Source: Opisthocomus hoazin (lineage: Eukaryota > Chordata > Aves > Opisthocomiformes > Opisthocomidae). From it: DNA of 64,000 nucleotides. Location: assembly GCF_030867145.1 (NCBI RefSeq), contig NC_134422.1, positions 7,257,531 through 7,321,530 of the forward strand, given 5' to 3'. Positions within the stretch are counted from its first letter, which is position 1; each line of letters opens with the position of its first letter. Both the position numbers and the translations under genes were made by a program. The notes below the pieces were generated by a model that was given only the letters and a program-made list of their open reading frames with translations, was not told where the DNA came from and did no database searches. This document shows, piece by piece, positions 12,760 through 24,097 of the stretch.

Positions 12760-13741
12760 TCAAAACACATTGTTTGGACAGGTCCTTAACTACAAGCTTC
12801 GCATTAATAACAATAATAATAATTTTTAAAAGACCAATACTTCTGGTTCTTGTTCCGATCTGGCTGTAGAGCTTTCCTTGTGGGGAACAGTGATGCTATT
12901 TTTCCCGCGCAGCAGCAGTCTGAGCTGATTCACCTCACCAGAGCGGTTAATACATACTGGAGGCAGGAATACGGGCCTGCGCCCTGCCCACGGGTTGACA
13001 GACACCGTTTCAAACTCAGTCATGCGAGCGGGGAGTTAATTCACAGGACAATCACTGAGCCTGTTTTACATTTTATGTTTGAATGATGAATTCTTTTCCA
13101 AAGAGAAACATATTTAATCAGATCCCATTCTTTCTCTGTGTTCTTCCAGGCTTTGTGGAAAGGCTGAGTACCTCTCACAGATTTTCTCTTCTTCTCAAAA
13201 CACTTGCAGCCTATCTTCCATAAGAGATCTGTTCATCAGGTCTGGGTTGTTGTTTTTTTTTTCACTAAAGCATGGGTATGAAGTTTGTCACCCTCTCAAC
13301 TGGAGATGGCCAAGAAGCATTCAGCAGTCCTGCAAAGGGACCGTCACAGCAACAAAAAAGCATCCCACCATGTCTGCTGTGAAGGCAGCTAGGCTCTCAT
13401 CCCCAACATACAGGCATTGGACCATGTCATCCTGCAATTTAAACCATGCTATTTAAACTGCCTCTCAACTTGAAAAAAGTTTCCGTACCTGAACTCTGGC
13501 CTCCCAGAGTGTGGTACAGAAAGGAAAAACACAGCCTGATTCAAAATCAGTCCTGTGTGCTCCTGCAGAGCATTTAAAAGAACAAAAAACATCAGCCTCA
13601 TTAAATCGTAATAGAAGTTGTGTTGCAAACTGTAAACGGGAAGGGAAATCAGATATTAACTGGAGAAAGGGACGTACACTTCTACTGACAGATAGAAGTC
13701 CTCAGACGTATGCAGATGTCAAGGACTGTGGTACTGAAGGG

Positions 13742-13771
13742 TGGTGAATGCCTTCCGGGGGGCATTCACCA
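13742..13771. repeat. perfect 11-bp stem hairpin
   Basis: TGGTGAATGCC (13742-13752) and GGCATTCACCA (13761-13771) are exact reverse complements around the loop TTCCGGGG. It is intronic and its function is unknown. Confidence 0.7.
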
Positions 13772-15449
13772 TAGACCTGCTATCAAGAGCGCAACCGGTA
13801 GGTAACAGCAGTTTCCTGGCTCAGCTAGCAGTAATTATTGCAAACCCCAGACTAGTAAGCCTAAGAGCCTGTTTAAGGGCAGCAATTATGTATTTTGTCA
13901 AGAAGCCTGACAAAGAGGAGTGATTTGAAGAGGACCAGCCTTGAGCTGGTCTCAAGGGCACACACAGACCGAAGAGTTGCCTGCAGGGTGCCATGGGCTT
14001 GGCGATACACTTAGCACACACGGAGCACGTTTGTTCCCTTCCCATATATTTTTTCTGTAACACTTCTGCCCTAAAATTACACAGCACCATGTTCTGTAGA
14101 GCTCCTTAGTCCCTATTTCTGTCTTGTAGCCCCCGGGTGAGAACTGGTGCATGTATGCTGCACTGAGGTCAAGCCCACCAGAAGCTTTCAGGGCTGCAGC
14201 CTCGAATGTTGATTTAAAAAGAGAGGATTGCAGCATCCACCTACACCTCTCTCCCTTTTTCTAACCCTGTAAACGTACCAGCAGAAGAGATGACACCTAA
14301 GTAAGACAGCCTGCAGAGGGCTATGGATGCTGACAAAAAGGCAATTAACCCCAGACCTGTGACTCAAACTGCTGGTGAACTGCGTGAGCTTCTGGATGAT
14401 GGGCTTGATCAAAAACCAGCCAACTTCAAAAGGCTTTGGACCGAGTTCTATGAGCTCGGAGACTGTAAATGCAAAGGTTAACTACTCTATGCAAATCAAA
14501 TATGTAAATGTAACATTCAAAGTGTGATCACATATATCAGACAGAATTATGGCTCCCTGAATCCCATAACAGAACCTTTCGTTACATGTTTTCTAAAGTC
14601 TTGTGTTCATTACAAAATAATAGGAAACAAATGCAATGTCAGGTAACAGAGGAGGGGGAAGACTGCGCTGCCAGGATTTTGGAATATGGGGAGAACTAAC
14701 GCATTTCAGTAAAAATCAAGCGCCTGACACCTCTGGCTCCCATTTTAAAGTCCTATTTGCATTTCAGATATTTATTTTGAATGAATCAATCTTGCAAAAT
14801 AACAGTCAAAATTATAATCAGCTGTTACAGTTACAGTACCAGCCCTGTGGACCAGTCTGGGCACATCCAGCACGCAGTTCCAACTGGGAAGCATTTTTTG
14901 GTGTGGGAGTCAAAGATCCACTTCGGATGCACTGCTTGGGCACAGTAGCTTGTCTGCTTTTTGAGTTGTGTTTTTTTTTTAATATCTTAACTTCAGCTCT
15001 TAAAACTCTAAACTCCACACTTTCCACGCTGTTTTTCTCATATACTTTCGAAATATGGCAAGTAACAATGTTTTCTATAATGAAATCTTAAGTACTTTGT
15101 GCTCGGAATCTTCTGAAGCGCTAGTGATCAATATCTTTCTTTGTCCAAACATATTACTTCTAGAAACATCATCAGATAACAGTTCCAAGCATCCCCCCCC
15201 AGTCACATATGAGTATATTTTTGCAAAATATTATTGCTTCATTCTGTCTTTGCTATCTCTCAGCGTCAGAGATTGTGATTACCCTGTACAGGCACAAAGG
15301 AATGAAAGATGGCATGCGAGTTAGAAACTGGGAGGCTGCTCTGCAGCTCCCAGACACAATCTCTGATGTTATGATCTACAAAGCTTGTACCTTTCTTCTA
15401 CAGAAGCATTGTAAAGACAATTTATTCCATTCATATTTAAGTTTTTCAC

Positions 15450-15642
15450 CTGGATTAAAAGGTTGAATAGACCATCCTTTGAAAATGTCATGCATTTTTG
15501 AGTTGACAGGTTTATTTTTTCCTGCAATGGTCTTAACATCAGCTTTCTTATCTTCTAAACCTGGTACCTTCATGCAGTAATCCAGGGAACCATTTGATCT
15601 CATTATTTCTGTATATCCTCGCTCACAACCGCAGACTCCTCT
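15450..15642 (-). CDS. THSD7B: THSD7B window exon 11 of 13 (EGF-like end and juxtamembrane linker)
   Basis: This 193-base exon starts in phase 0 after TATCACCTAG and ends with one base of an Asp codon before GTGAAA. Its 64 codons run R-G-V-C-G-C-E-R-G-Y-T-E-I-M, then L-D-Y-C-M-K-V-P-G, D-K-K-A-D-V-K, K-P-V-N-S-K-M-H-D-I-F-K-G-W and Q-P-F-N-P. With exon 10 it forms a short EGF-like cysteine patch, followed by the charged extracellular linker next to the membrane. This linker is the clearest discriminator from THSD7A. The frame stays open 24 codons into the following intron. Confidence 0.95.
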
Positions 15643-17213
15643 CTAGGTGATAAAAGAGAATTCAATATTAAACCAAATAGTATCCTCCCACAGAACAGCG
15701 CAAATTGTAGGCCAGCTATGAAGAAACTGCAAGGTATTATCCTGCACACACAACCTCACCACCATCAAACCAAACCAGTCAGAAACCGGTGCCTGCAAAC
15801 CCCTTTCAGTTCAAAAAGCCAACATATATTTGGGGAATTGGTTGAAAAAGAGTCAACAATTACACAGAAGCCCAACAGACAAATATTTTCATCCTAACAG
15901 GCTTAATAACAGGCATCTGTGGCTTGATCCAAACTCTTCTCATCAACAATTTTCCGACTGAAGAGATGCACAAGGAACACTCACACCTCAGACCCAAGCC
16001 CTCCCCGTGTATTCCCACCCCAGTACTTCACAGGGCTCTCTGAAATGAAGCTTGCTTTCTTACAGCCAAATATCCACTGCCCTGAATCAGTCTAACAGTT
16101 TTGTCAAGAGGTTTCTTAGAAGTCTGTGGTTTGCTAAATAGATACTCCATTTTTTAAAATTTCTACTTTAAAACAGCTTTTTTAGATTGTTTTTCTTCAC
16201 TAACTATCTTATAATTGCAATACCTGTTCGAGGGTCTGGTACCCTCGGTTACAATCCAAACAGGCAGTTGATTTACAATATCTCAGTGATAAGAATTTAG
16301 CTCTTGACATCAATTTTGTTGTCACAACATCCCCCACTTGTTGACAGACATGATCCAGAGCTTTTTTTGACAAAAGATGCAGTCTCAAGAGTTTTTTTAG
16401 CTCACAACTTCATGCTTACCCATCACTTATGTTCCCGTAGGCTCTGAGCACTCTAACGAACATCCTCTCAGCCACATTTGATGGCCCATGAGCTAGTTTC
16501 CAATGGCAATTCCTCAGCTGAAGCTGAGAGCTGCGGAGGCTATTTTCAAAATATAAATACCTAAATCCAAACTGCCTCTGACTACTTTAAGGGTTCTGGG
16601 TTTTACACTCCATCACAGTACTGACAGGGATAAGACATTTTGGGAAGCCCTTACTCTGGAGTTTGGTACTGCAGGAAGGGCCATGCATAAGCTCTGGGCT
16701 CGTCTTTGCTCGGAGGCGAAGAAGGGGCAGTGCTTCCGTGACTCAGCAAGTGTTGCAGGTGCTCAACTTTTCAGCAAAAAAGGCCACTTCCAGGTTTTGC
16801 TTTAGAAGGCCGTGTGGGGATGGTGGGATCACGCTGCTACAGCTTCCCCACACTCACGGGGGCCTTCTGTGTCCATGGAGTGGACATGCTCTTTTTATCT
16901 GCTCTTTTACAGAAGTTCTAAACAGTCCACTTTCTTCAGGACAGTACAATAGCATTCAATGAAAATTAAATCCAGATGATCCAAAAGCCCTCCACGGAAC
17001 AAAACCAAACTTGTAACACCACATAAATACTCCATCACTTGTTTGTGCAGGTTTGTTTTTCTTTCAGACTGAAATTCCAACTACTTCCTCGAGGTGGTAC
17101 CATGGACACACTAAACTATTTTCTAGATTCTGGAATGCATTTAAGATACAGAAGCTAATTGAACAGATTTTGAGGTGTTAATTTCTCCACTGTATTCTGC
17201 AGCGAGCAATTAC
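15643..17213 (-). other. intron between THSD7B exons 10 and 11
   Basis: This 1.6-kb intron is AT-rich for the most part. I see no repeat, gene or distinctive regulatory arrangement in it beyond a GC-richer patch near 16700-16870. Confidence 0.7.
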
Positions 17214-17296
17214 CTGTGTGCAGTAGGAGAACGGCTTTCTGCACGCCGGGCTGCAGTGCCAAACTTCAGCGGGTTTCATCCGAAGAGCACACCCTC
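17214..17296 (-). CDS. THSD7B: THSD7B window exon 10 of 13 (EGF-like start)
   Basis: This 83-base exon follows the T-rich acceptor CTTTTTCAG; two bases finish Gly, then 27 codons end in phase 0 at GTAATT. It encodes G-C-A-L-R-M-K-P-A-E-V-W-H-C-S-P-A-C, then R-K-P-F-S-Y-C-T-Q. The last nine residues identify 7B. The middle (L-R-M-K-P-A-E-V) differs from the mammalian protein I know, which suggests relaxed constraint between the fixed cysteines. Confidence 0.9.
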
Positions 17297-18386
17297 CTGA
17301 AAAAGAAACTCCTGAGTGCCTTCAAGGGTATGTTTTTAAATGTTTTTGGCGTGGATCACCACAGCGTAAGAACTGTTTGCTTGCTTATTTCATATAGTTA
17401 AATACTAGTCTATATTGAGCACATTAGCATAGTATCTGTAGGCATCGCATTAATTAATTTGCCTTAACAAGGCAGGGAATTATTATCATACCCATCTTGT
17501 TAATGGAGAACAGAGATATACAGATATAAGCAATTTGCCACAGGCCACATAGGAAGTTGGGGACAGAATCGGGAATTAGATGCAGATCTTCTATGTCCTC
17601 ATTAATGTCTTATCTACATAAGAAGACATAATCCACATAGCGCCTTGCCCATCCTCACTTGGGGAAGTCTGTGCTTCTACAGAAATAAAAACATGTTAAT
17701 GAGTTCTTAACTACTCGGCAGCCTTTGCACATAAAACTTCTGTTATTATCTTAACTAGTCATCATAAATAGAACGAGATGAGAACACCTGCATTTTGATT
17801 TCTACTCTCTCCTCGTTTGCCCCTGGCATATTGAGAGAGATCCTGGGGATGTGCGAGCCCTACTGCCTCTGCCAATCTCTTATGGAGTTTCAAAGTGCTG
17901 ACCACGAATTTCCCTTTTTCATCCTGCACAAGCAGAATTTGTAGGTCACAGCAACAGCAGGAATCTCACAGTTTGAGCGATTTGAGCCTCCTGTGTGTCG
18001 AACAGAAGCAGAGGTACAGAAGCTGGGCTCTCTACCACACGTGTGATGTGCTCTTCTGTTCTCCACAGTTACAGGAAAACTGCACTAACGGCTGTGCAAG
18101 CCAGCCCAGGCAGCCCTTTTAGTACACGTACACTCATTTCTTCCCATGACCAATACCACAGTAGGGATAACTCGCCCAAATACTCTCATGTAATAACACG
18201 TGTGATGTTGACCTGACAGCAAGGCTGGCGAGCTCCCATCTGTCTTTCCTACACACAAATCTGAACTGAAATTCTGGAGGAGTTGGGAAGGATGTCCAGC
18301 TTCCCTCTGCGCAACTGATGCAGAAGAAGAAAAACCTGAATGGAGACTTTTCACTCATACCTTTGCATGGCAATTTGTGGGTATAC
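17297..18386 (-). other. intron between THSD7B exons 9 and 10
   Basis: This 1.1-kb intron contains a probable MIR-type SINE relic at about 17476-17600. Nothing else is recognisable. Confidence 0.7.
17476..17600 (-). mobile_element. MIR-like ancient SINE relic
   Basis: On the plus strand the order TTATTATCATACCCAT, ACAGATATAAGCAATTTGCC, ACAGGCCACATAGGAAGTTG and ACAGAATCGGGAATTAGATG follows the reverse complement of the MIR core (the usual T-T-A-T-T-A-T-C-C-C-C-A-T and A-A-C-T-T-G-C-C-C region) with many substitutions. The assignment is by pattern recollection only. Confidence 0.5.
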
Positions 18387-18482
18387 CTGTGACATTTATT
18401 CCATCTGAGCGCTGACACCACACCGTGCGTACGTTGTCTCGCCAAAGGCTGGTTTTCCACAGGTAGTCATAACACGTCCCTC
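18387..18482 (-). CDS. THSD7B: THSD7B window exon 9 of 13
   Basis: This 96-base exon follows a GATATTGCAG acceptor, two bases completing Gly, then 31 codons and one base before a GTATAC donor. It encodes G-T-C-Y-D-Y-L-W-K-T-S-L-W, then V-R-T-V-W-C-Q-R-S-D-G-I-N-V-T. The R-T-V-W-C-Q-R-S-D-G string is nearly invariant in both THSD7 paralogues and N-V-T is an N-glycosylation sequon. The intron to exon 8 is only 89 bases. Confidence 0.94.
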
Positions 18483-18571
18483 CTGCAATATCAACACCAG
18501 TTAGTCTTCACCTTGCCACAAAACCAGAACAGTCTCTTGAACTGGAGGCAGCAGTGCTGTGGCCACACTAC

Positions 18572-18745
18572 CTGAGCAAGGCCGCGTTTCCATCGCTTGT
18601 CCGGAGCAGCTCTCCTGGTTCTCAGGAGACTGAACGACGAATGTCCTGGATCGAGACTGGCGCCCTGTTGTCTCGAAGCTCCTGCCGTTGATGCAGGTGA
18701 GCTCGCAGGAGCTCCACTCTGACCACTCTGTCAGGTGGCAGTCGC
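18572..18745 (-). CDS. THSD7B: THSD7B window exon 8 of 13 (last TSP1 repeat)
   Basis: This 174-base exon follows CAACATGCAG; two bases finish a Gly codon, then 57 codons and one base before a GTAGTG donor. It encodes D-C-H-L-T-E-W-S-E-W-S-S-C-E-L-T-C-I-N-G-R-S-F-E-T, the arginine strand R-Q-S-R-S-R-T-F, and M-E-T-R-P-C-S. The W-S-E-W-S-S-C motif (C-mannosylation) and C-E-L-T-C-x-x-G (O-fucosylation) are intact, so this is a complete TSP1 core and one of the best conserved exons in the window. Confidence 0.95.
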
Positions 18746-19081
18746 CTGCATGTTGACAGAATAAATCACAGGTTGTCAAAAGGAATCAGCCTTAAAGGAT
18801 AAGGACAACCTAAGCATACAACAGCTCTCATAGTGAAATACCCCCAGTTTATCACTCAGTGGTATGCAATATTCAGATTTTCTGCTTCCTGGTGCATCTC
18901 ATTTTCTCGAAAAAGAGTAGAAGTCTTTTTCAGATGATCTAGAAACAGCAGAGCATGAACCTGATCTGCTGAAGTACAAATTCTTACTACAGCAACTAAC
19001 AGTACTCAGAGCTATGGAAGCATCTCCATCTCCAACAGCTATCACAGGCAGAAACGCACTGTGAGTTTCCAAAGGCCTTAC
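18746..19081 (-). other. short intron between THSD7B exons 7 and 8
   Basis: This 336-base GT-AG intron has no repeat or gene. Together with the 89-base intron at 18483-18571 it makes exons 7-9 a tight cluster. Confidence 0.8.
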
Positions 19082-19241
19082 CTGGGCAAGGCACAGAGCA
19101 CGGTAACTGCAGCACGCTCTCTTTTGATGGCAGCTCACCACATAATGCATTTTCTACTGGTTTGGATGTAGCAGAAACGGATGCATCATGCACTACACAC
19201 GTGAGGCTGCGGACTTGCAGTCCATCTCCACACTGTCCACC
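19082..19241 (-). CDS. THSD7B: THSD7B window exon 7 of 13 (TSP1 repeat segment)
   Basis: This 160-base exon begins in phase 0 after GTTTCATAG and ends with one base before GTAAGG. Its 53 codons include G-G-Q-C-G-D-G-L-Q-V-R-S-L-T-C, then V-V-H-D-A-S-V-S, N-A-L-C-G-E-L-P-S-K-E-S and L-P-C-S-V-P-C-P. The C-G-x-G-x-Q-x-R-S-L-x-C strand and the closing C-S-V-P-C-P are diagnostic for the 7B paralogue in this repeat. Only 336 bases of intron separate it from exon 8. Confidence 0.93.
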
Positions 19242-22200
19242 CTATGAAACGATAGAAGGGAACAGAGACACACGTCGCCGATGTTAGCAGATGACATAAG
19301 AAACACAGTTGATTCTGCCCAAAAAGACTTCAGAGACACAAATTTGGTCTTTGGACTGCAACAGTGTCGCCAGCTATGGGAAGACAGATGGAGATCTCCT
19401 GTGTACAGGTCTCTACAGAAGCTCAGAGGCAGGGGCAGAGCCACACAGAAAAGTGTGTCGTAACCAGAGCTGGAGAAGAGGTGTGTACCATAAAAGATGA
19501 ATGCTGTCTTTGGGGTCGGCCCTTCATGCCTTTTACTAGAACTAGTGAATTTACTGATTCTTAATTAGTGCCCAGCTACACGAATACAGAAATTTTTGGC
19601 TTCTCTAAAGAGGCCAAGAGCAGAGCCTGCCCGTAAGGAACGGACATTTCCACTCACATCCCGTGACGACAGGGCTCAACAGGAGCACTCACACGGCTTA
19701 AACCCTGCAACAGCAACAATCCTCCAGCACATTCAACTGGACTGCAAGGGTCACGGCACCCTAGGCTGCCTGGGCACTGGGTCCGTGAGCAGGAACGGCT
19801 CTCCTGCACACGCCTGGTGGCTTTCTCATCCCTCCATCCCTTCTGTTGCAGACCCCCAAAGAAACAGAAGTACGAGCATAACTATCTGGATTTAGAGCAG
19901 TTCCTAATCAAAAGCATCTTAGAGAAGTATTAGTGTAGATTTACTATATGCTGCCAGATTTCAAGTTTTTCACACCGTGTTTCACTTTCGTCAGTATGTA
20001 ACTTACTGTTCTAAATTACTGTTTCACCACCAAAACCTCTATTGCGGTCTGAGATTAATGGTGTGTGAATAACTCACGCAGCTGTCAATTGGGTTAGAGC
20101 TCTTAGAAATGGCTGGTGGAAACAGAAGATGATGTGGAGAAAATTCTCAGGGGAAATGGACACTAATCAATCTGCAGTGTATTTCCAGCTCAAAGGGGCT
20201 CAAGGAATGACTAAAGATTACTGGAAAGGATGAAAAAAGTTTTTAAAAAGATACTTATTCTTGTGTAAACAATATATAGAAGTTTATATACATATCAATA
20301 TACAAAAAGTTATATGAATATTGAGAAATAAATATAAATAATAGGGAAAACAATACATTTTTTTGGTGCAGCAGTCTCCACTATAAAAGTCCACATGCTT
20401 CAAAGCAGCATGCTTCATTCTTCTATCATGCAATATTGGGAACACATTCATATTTTCCAAAGTTTAGCATGAAAAATAAATAGAAGCCACGGACTCTCAA
20501 ACAACTCCAAAGATAAAAGTGCTCTTTTTAACAGTGACTTCCACTTGCTTGCCTTCTTTCAAGACCAGCAGTGTGTTTTGACAATCAATTGAACACACTT
20601 AAAAGATAAAGTGTCATCCTGTCACTTATAGAGGGAGATGTTTTTTGGTGTATTTGGCAAGGTCATAAGCAATGCAGAAGCACTGGATTAACTTCCTCAT
20701 CATCTTAAAAATTATTCATGACCCCAAAATTATACATTTAGAGATCTAATTAATAGGTGTGGAATCAGTGGAAGTTTGCTGCTGTAACGGCACACTGAGG
20801 ATGCAGGGAATAGCTGCTAATCAGAGGAGAACTGCCAAGGAGATGATCACATATTCAAAACTTGGGGGATCAAATCTGTATTGTAAATGCTCTCCCTTGG
20901 AAGATGTGATCACCTGAGGTTTGCCTAGAACCAGTATTTGCCTCTTGAGTCACGAGCTTGTGGCAGGAGATACGCAGGGATTTGACTTCCAGAGGGGATC
21001 CCCCCCATTTGGCTCCAAAAATTTCAACACTAACCCTATGGAGGATGCAGAACCCACCCTGGGTCCCCCAGATGTAGCCTGGAGGTACGGGGCTCCCCAG
21101 GAGCACCTGCACGGAGCCTCCACCTCTCACCCCTCTCGCTCCAGCTGACCAGCAGTAAAACAAGGAGATGGTTTACACCAGGGCTGTTTTGACAGCCAGG
21201 GATCTTCTGAATTGACCAACCCTAACGGCATCTGCACAAACCCTCCCTCGCATCGCCCTCCGACGCTTCCCCCATACAACACACTAATAAGACAAAAGAC
21301 CTAATGAGATGCGTTGCCCAGATGTGCCTTTAAAAAAAGTTCTCCTTTTTCAGCTTTTACTGGGGTTCATGTGTGTTCACAATTATTTTAGGTAAAGTCT
21401 TGATTGGGCAATGCTTCCACAGGCTGATGAGCATTTAATCAGCTAAAAGTTCTCTTTAATGAGGAAGCGTTGCATGACCACGTTATGAGGGGGTGTTTTT
21501 AAAGGACGTTAGAAAGGAAGGGTTCTTAGTCCTACGAATGCTAGGCAGCTGGTGCCTGATGATGTTTAGCTACTTCACTTATATTCCTTTAATTGAAAAA
21601 TTATGAACAGTGTCAGCCACTGCTAATTTTTTTTTTTTAAGCTAATCAGGGTAAACCACTTCAACTCCAGCAGGAAAATGATTAATGTAATGTAACCTTT
21701 TAAGATTAGGGTTGCATTGACCATTTCCTAAGTTCTGCACCCCTCTGAATGCTGCAGAAACGGCCCAGGCCTGCCGGACGTGTGCCTGTGACATGTGTAA
21801 TTACCTGGAGAGCAACGCACCGAGTTCTGTACAGTGAAAATCAGCAATACAGAACGCTTAGCAGGCTCCATTCCGAAACACGCAGACACCTCTTATTATT
21901 CACATGAAGTCAATTTAGCATAAAATAGTCCTTCTACAGTTAAGAAATACAGTCTCAGTTATCTCATAACACAAGGAGAAAATATTTTAGCCTTGTAATT
22001 AATTGTCCTGTTTATATTATTATAGGAAGACACCTTCACAATGTGCGTGTTGGTCTTACCATAGCATGGCATTTACATTATTTCACAAAGCATCCTTGAA
22101 AACAGGACTTCCAAAAGCTTCCTTTCGAAAGTAAGCTTAAGCTTATTTCCAGTAAGGCACAGGAATAAATCACCCTGTATTTATGAACCACACTGAATTC

Positions 22201-23082
22201 CTAAGCACCTCGTTAAAGAGAAGTGAACACGAATAAAATGGCTCCTCTCCAAAACAAAGTAAAGGGTAGAGAAAGTACATCACAGTAACTTAAGGAGAGA
22301 AGCAGGCTCTATCTCACTGAAAGCACAGGATGAGATCTGGTTAGGGAAGGCTGTGATTACTTGCTCTGGGCTGAAACTTCAGTGGGTTCTGGATGCGCGC
22401 ACTTTTAATCTGCACAATGAGTTACTCATCTGGAGTACACCAGGGTGTTAATTCAGCTTCCCTACTAATTCTTTTATCAGCTCTGCTAGCTCCTATGGTT
22501 GAAGGTCTCCTCCCTAATGCTTAACAGAATTTGCTTACATTATCTGGACAAAATATCAGCTAATGTTATGAATTTATTATATTTATGTTAAACACAAATA
22601 AATACTGAGTGCAGTACATACAAAGACCACATTCACATCGCTAGTTGCCATGAGTTGTTGTTCACTATATAAAAGATAAATCTATATCTGTTTCTCTGGT
22701 CTTGGACTGTCCAAAGACTGTTCTGCTCCAGTTTTCATCAGTGAAAACCTGGGAAAACTCTGGGTAGGTATTCTGCCACCCGCAGTATTCGCTACACGTC
22801 CATCTACCACACCTAGAAACCAGACAGGTATTCCAGGCATTCACAGCATAGCAGAGGGCAGAGCAGAAATCACAAGGGATGTGTCTTTACGCACATTATT
22901 GGCTTCAGTCTCCTACATGGCGTAATATGGAGAAGCAGCCACAGATTTGCACAGAGGTCCTGTCCCCAGGGACCAGACAGGGCACTCTTCCACCCCAACC
23001 ACACTTGTCCCACCAGCATCTCCGCAAAGCTGGCTTTAAGCAGCCCGACAGGACTTTGCCCACAAAACACCAGTGTGAAAGT

Positions 23083-23219
23083 GGAAGTGTTCGAGGCCAG
23101 GTTGGATGGAGCTCTGAGCAACCGGGTCTAGTGGAAGATGTCCCTGCCCATGGCAGAGGTTTGGAACCAGATGATCTTTAAGGTCCCTTCCAACCCAAAC
23201 CATTCTATGATTCTATGAA
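23083..23219 (+). mobile_element. CR1 LINE 3' tail
   Basis: Only about 137 bases remain: the end of ORF2 (V-F-E-A-R-L-D-G-A-L-S-N-like) and a tail with GATCTTTAAGGTCCCTTCC ending in two ATTCTATG octamers. The ATTCTATG variant and divergence suggest an older copy of the GACCTTTAAGG lineage. Confidence 0.85.
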
Positions 23220-23542
23220 AGATTCACCCCTGCTTAAACTGGGTTACTGACTGGTATGTTTTAGAATTGGAAATGCGATCTAGTAGACAAGGACAGGGTG
23301 GAATTCATTGTAGCCTGATGCAAGTCACCGGCAGGGAGAAAATGACAGCTGCAGTGACGGCAATGTGGAGGTGCCGAGCGCAGGTGCAGCACATCGCAAC
23401 TGAATCCAGCCATTTTTAGATTGTTGAGAAGACAGCCAGGCTAAGGAGAAAGTAGAAACCAGCACTTCATACAATAACTCACACTATTGTACCGGAGACC
23501 TTGTGAGGAAAGACCTGCTGTACAGTACTTTAAAAAAAACAA

Positions 23543-23565
23543 GGCGGGGGGGGAGGGGGGAGGGG
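23543..23565 (+). repeat. G-run tract with quadruplex potential
   Basis: G-runs of 8, 6 and 4 are separated by single A residues (23546-23565), 386 bases beyond the THSD7B exon 6 donor. The G-rich strand is the template strand of the gene. Confidence 0.6.
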
Positions 23566-23951
23566 AAGATTTAAAAGACTAAGTGCTCTTGAAATCTAGT
23601 GTATCTATTTTCCTGTTAGAGTTATTTTATATAATTAAATTATAGGTCCCCATGACTATGCTCACTCAAGCACATTTACTCCGTAAATCTCCTTTAATAC
23701 CTCTATAAGCTCGCGGTACTTGAACCCGCATTGTCACAAATCGCTGCAGACGGCTGGAAGATGAGGTGCCGCAGTTTACCGCTCCTGAACTTCCCCTGCT
23801 TTCCCATGGACCTTACCAGCACCTCCAACAGTCCCAGAGACCCCTCCAACCCGCGACCGGCGGCCCCAATCCATTCTGCCATCTAATGATGGGTTTCGTC
23901 GTCGACCGCGGCCGCGGCGGGCGCAAGGAGGAGCGCGGGAGGGAGCCGTAC

Positions 23952-24097
23952 CTGGACTCGGCAGGGAGACCACGGCCCCAGCAGCCAGCTGTAGCAGGGC
24001 TTCACCGGGCAGCTCCGGTGCTGGGTGAGCTGCTCCGGGCAGGGTCTGCCCTCGCCCGCTGCCTGCAGGAGCACCGAGCGCCCGCGCACCATCTGGC
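23952..24097 (-). CDS. THSD7B: THSD7B window exon 6 of 13 (TSP1 repeat segment)
   Basis: This 146-base exon follows CCTCGCCTAG; two bases complete a Gly codon, then 48 codons run to a GTACGG donor in phase 0. It encodes Q-M-V-R-G-R-S-V-L-L-Q, then G-E-G-R-P-C-P-E-Q-L-T-Q and C-P-V-K-P-C-Y-S-W-L-L-G-P-W-S-P-C-R-V-Q. The G-R-P-C-P and C-P-V-x-P-C-Y-x-W strings are THSD7 hallmarks ending one TSP1 repeat and opening the next. A second AG lies five bases into the exon, but only the chosen acceptor keeps the frame with exon 5. Confidence 0.92.

Larger units (their letters stand above)
11363..15449 (-). other. intron between THSD7B exons 11 and 12
   Basis: This 4.1-kb intron carries a degraded L3/CR1-like LINE (about 11873-12165), a younger CR1 tail (12254-12759) and a perfect 11-bp hairpin (13742-13771). 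An in-frame continuation of exon 11 occupies its first 74 bases and ends in TAG at 15376-15378. No other coding feature was recognised. Confidence 0.7.
19242..23951 (-). other. intron between THSD7B exons 6 and 7
   Basis: This 4.7-kb intron holds a CR1 tail (23083-23219), a G-rich tract (23543-23565) and long AT-rich stretches (20220-20420, 21880-22030). No coding sequence was recognised. Confidence 0.7.

Noticed and set aside
22750..22860. Minus-strand cysteine-containing stretch R-C-G-R-W-T-C-S-E-Y-C-G-W between exons 6 and 7
   Set aside because: Exons 6 and 7 already join in phase 0 with no family residues missing between them, so no extra exon is needed there.
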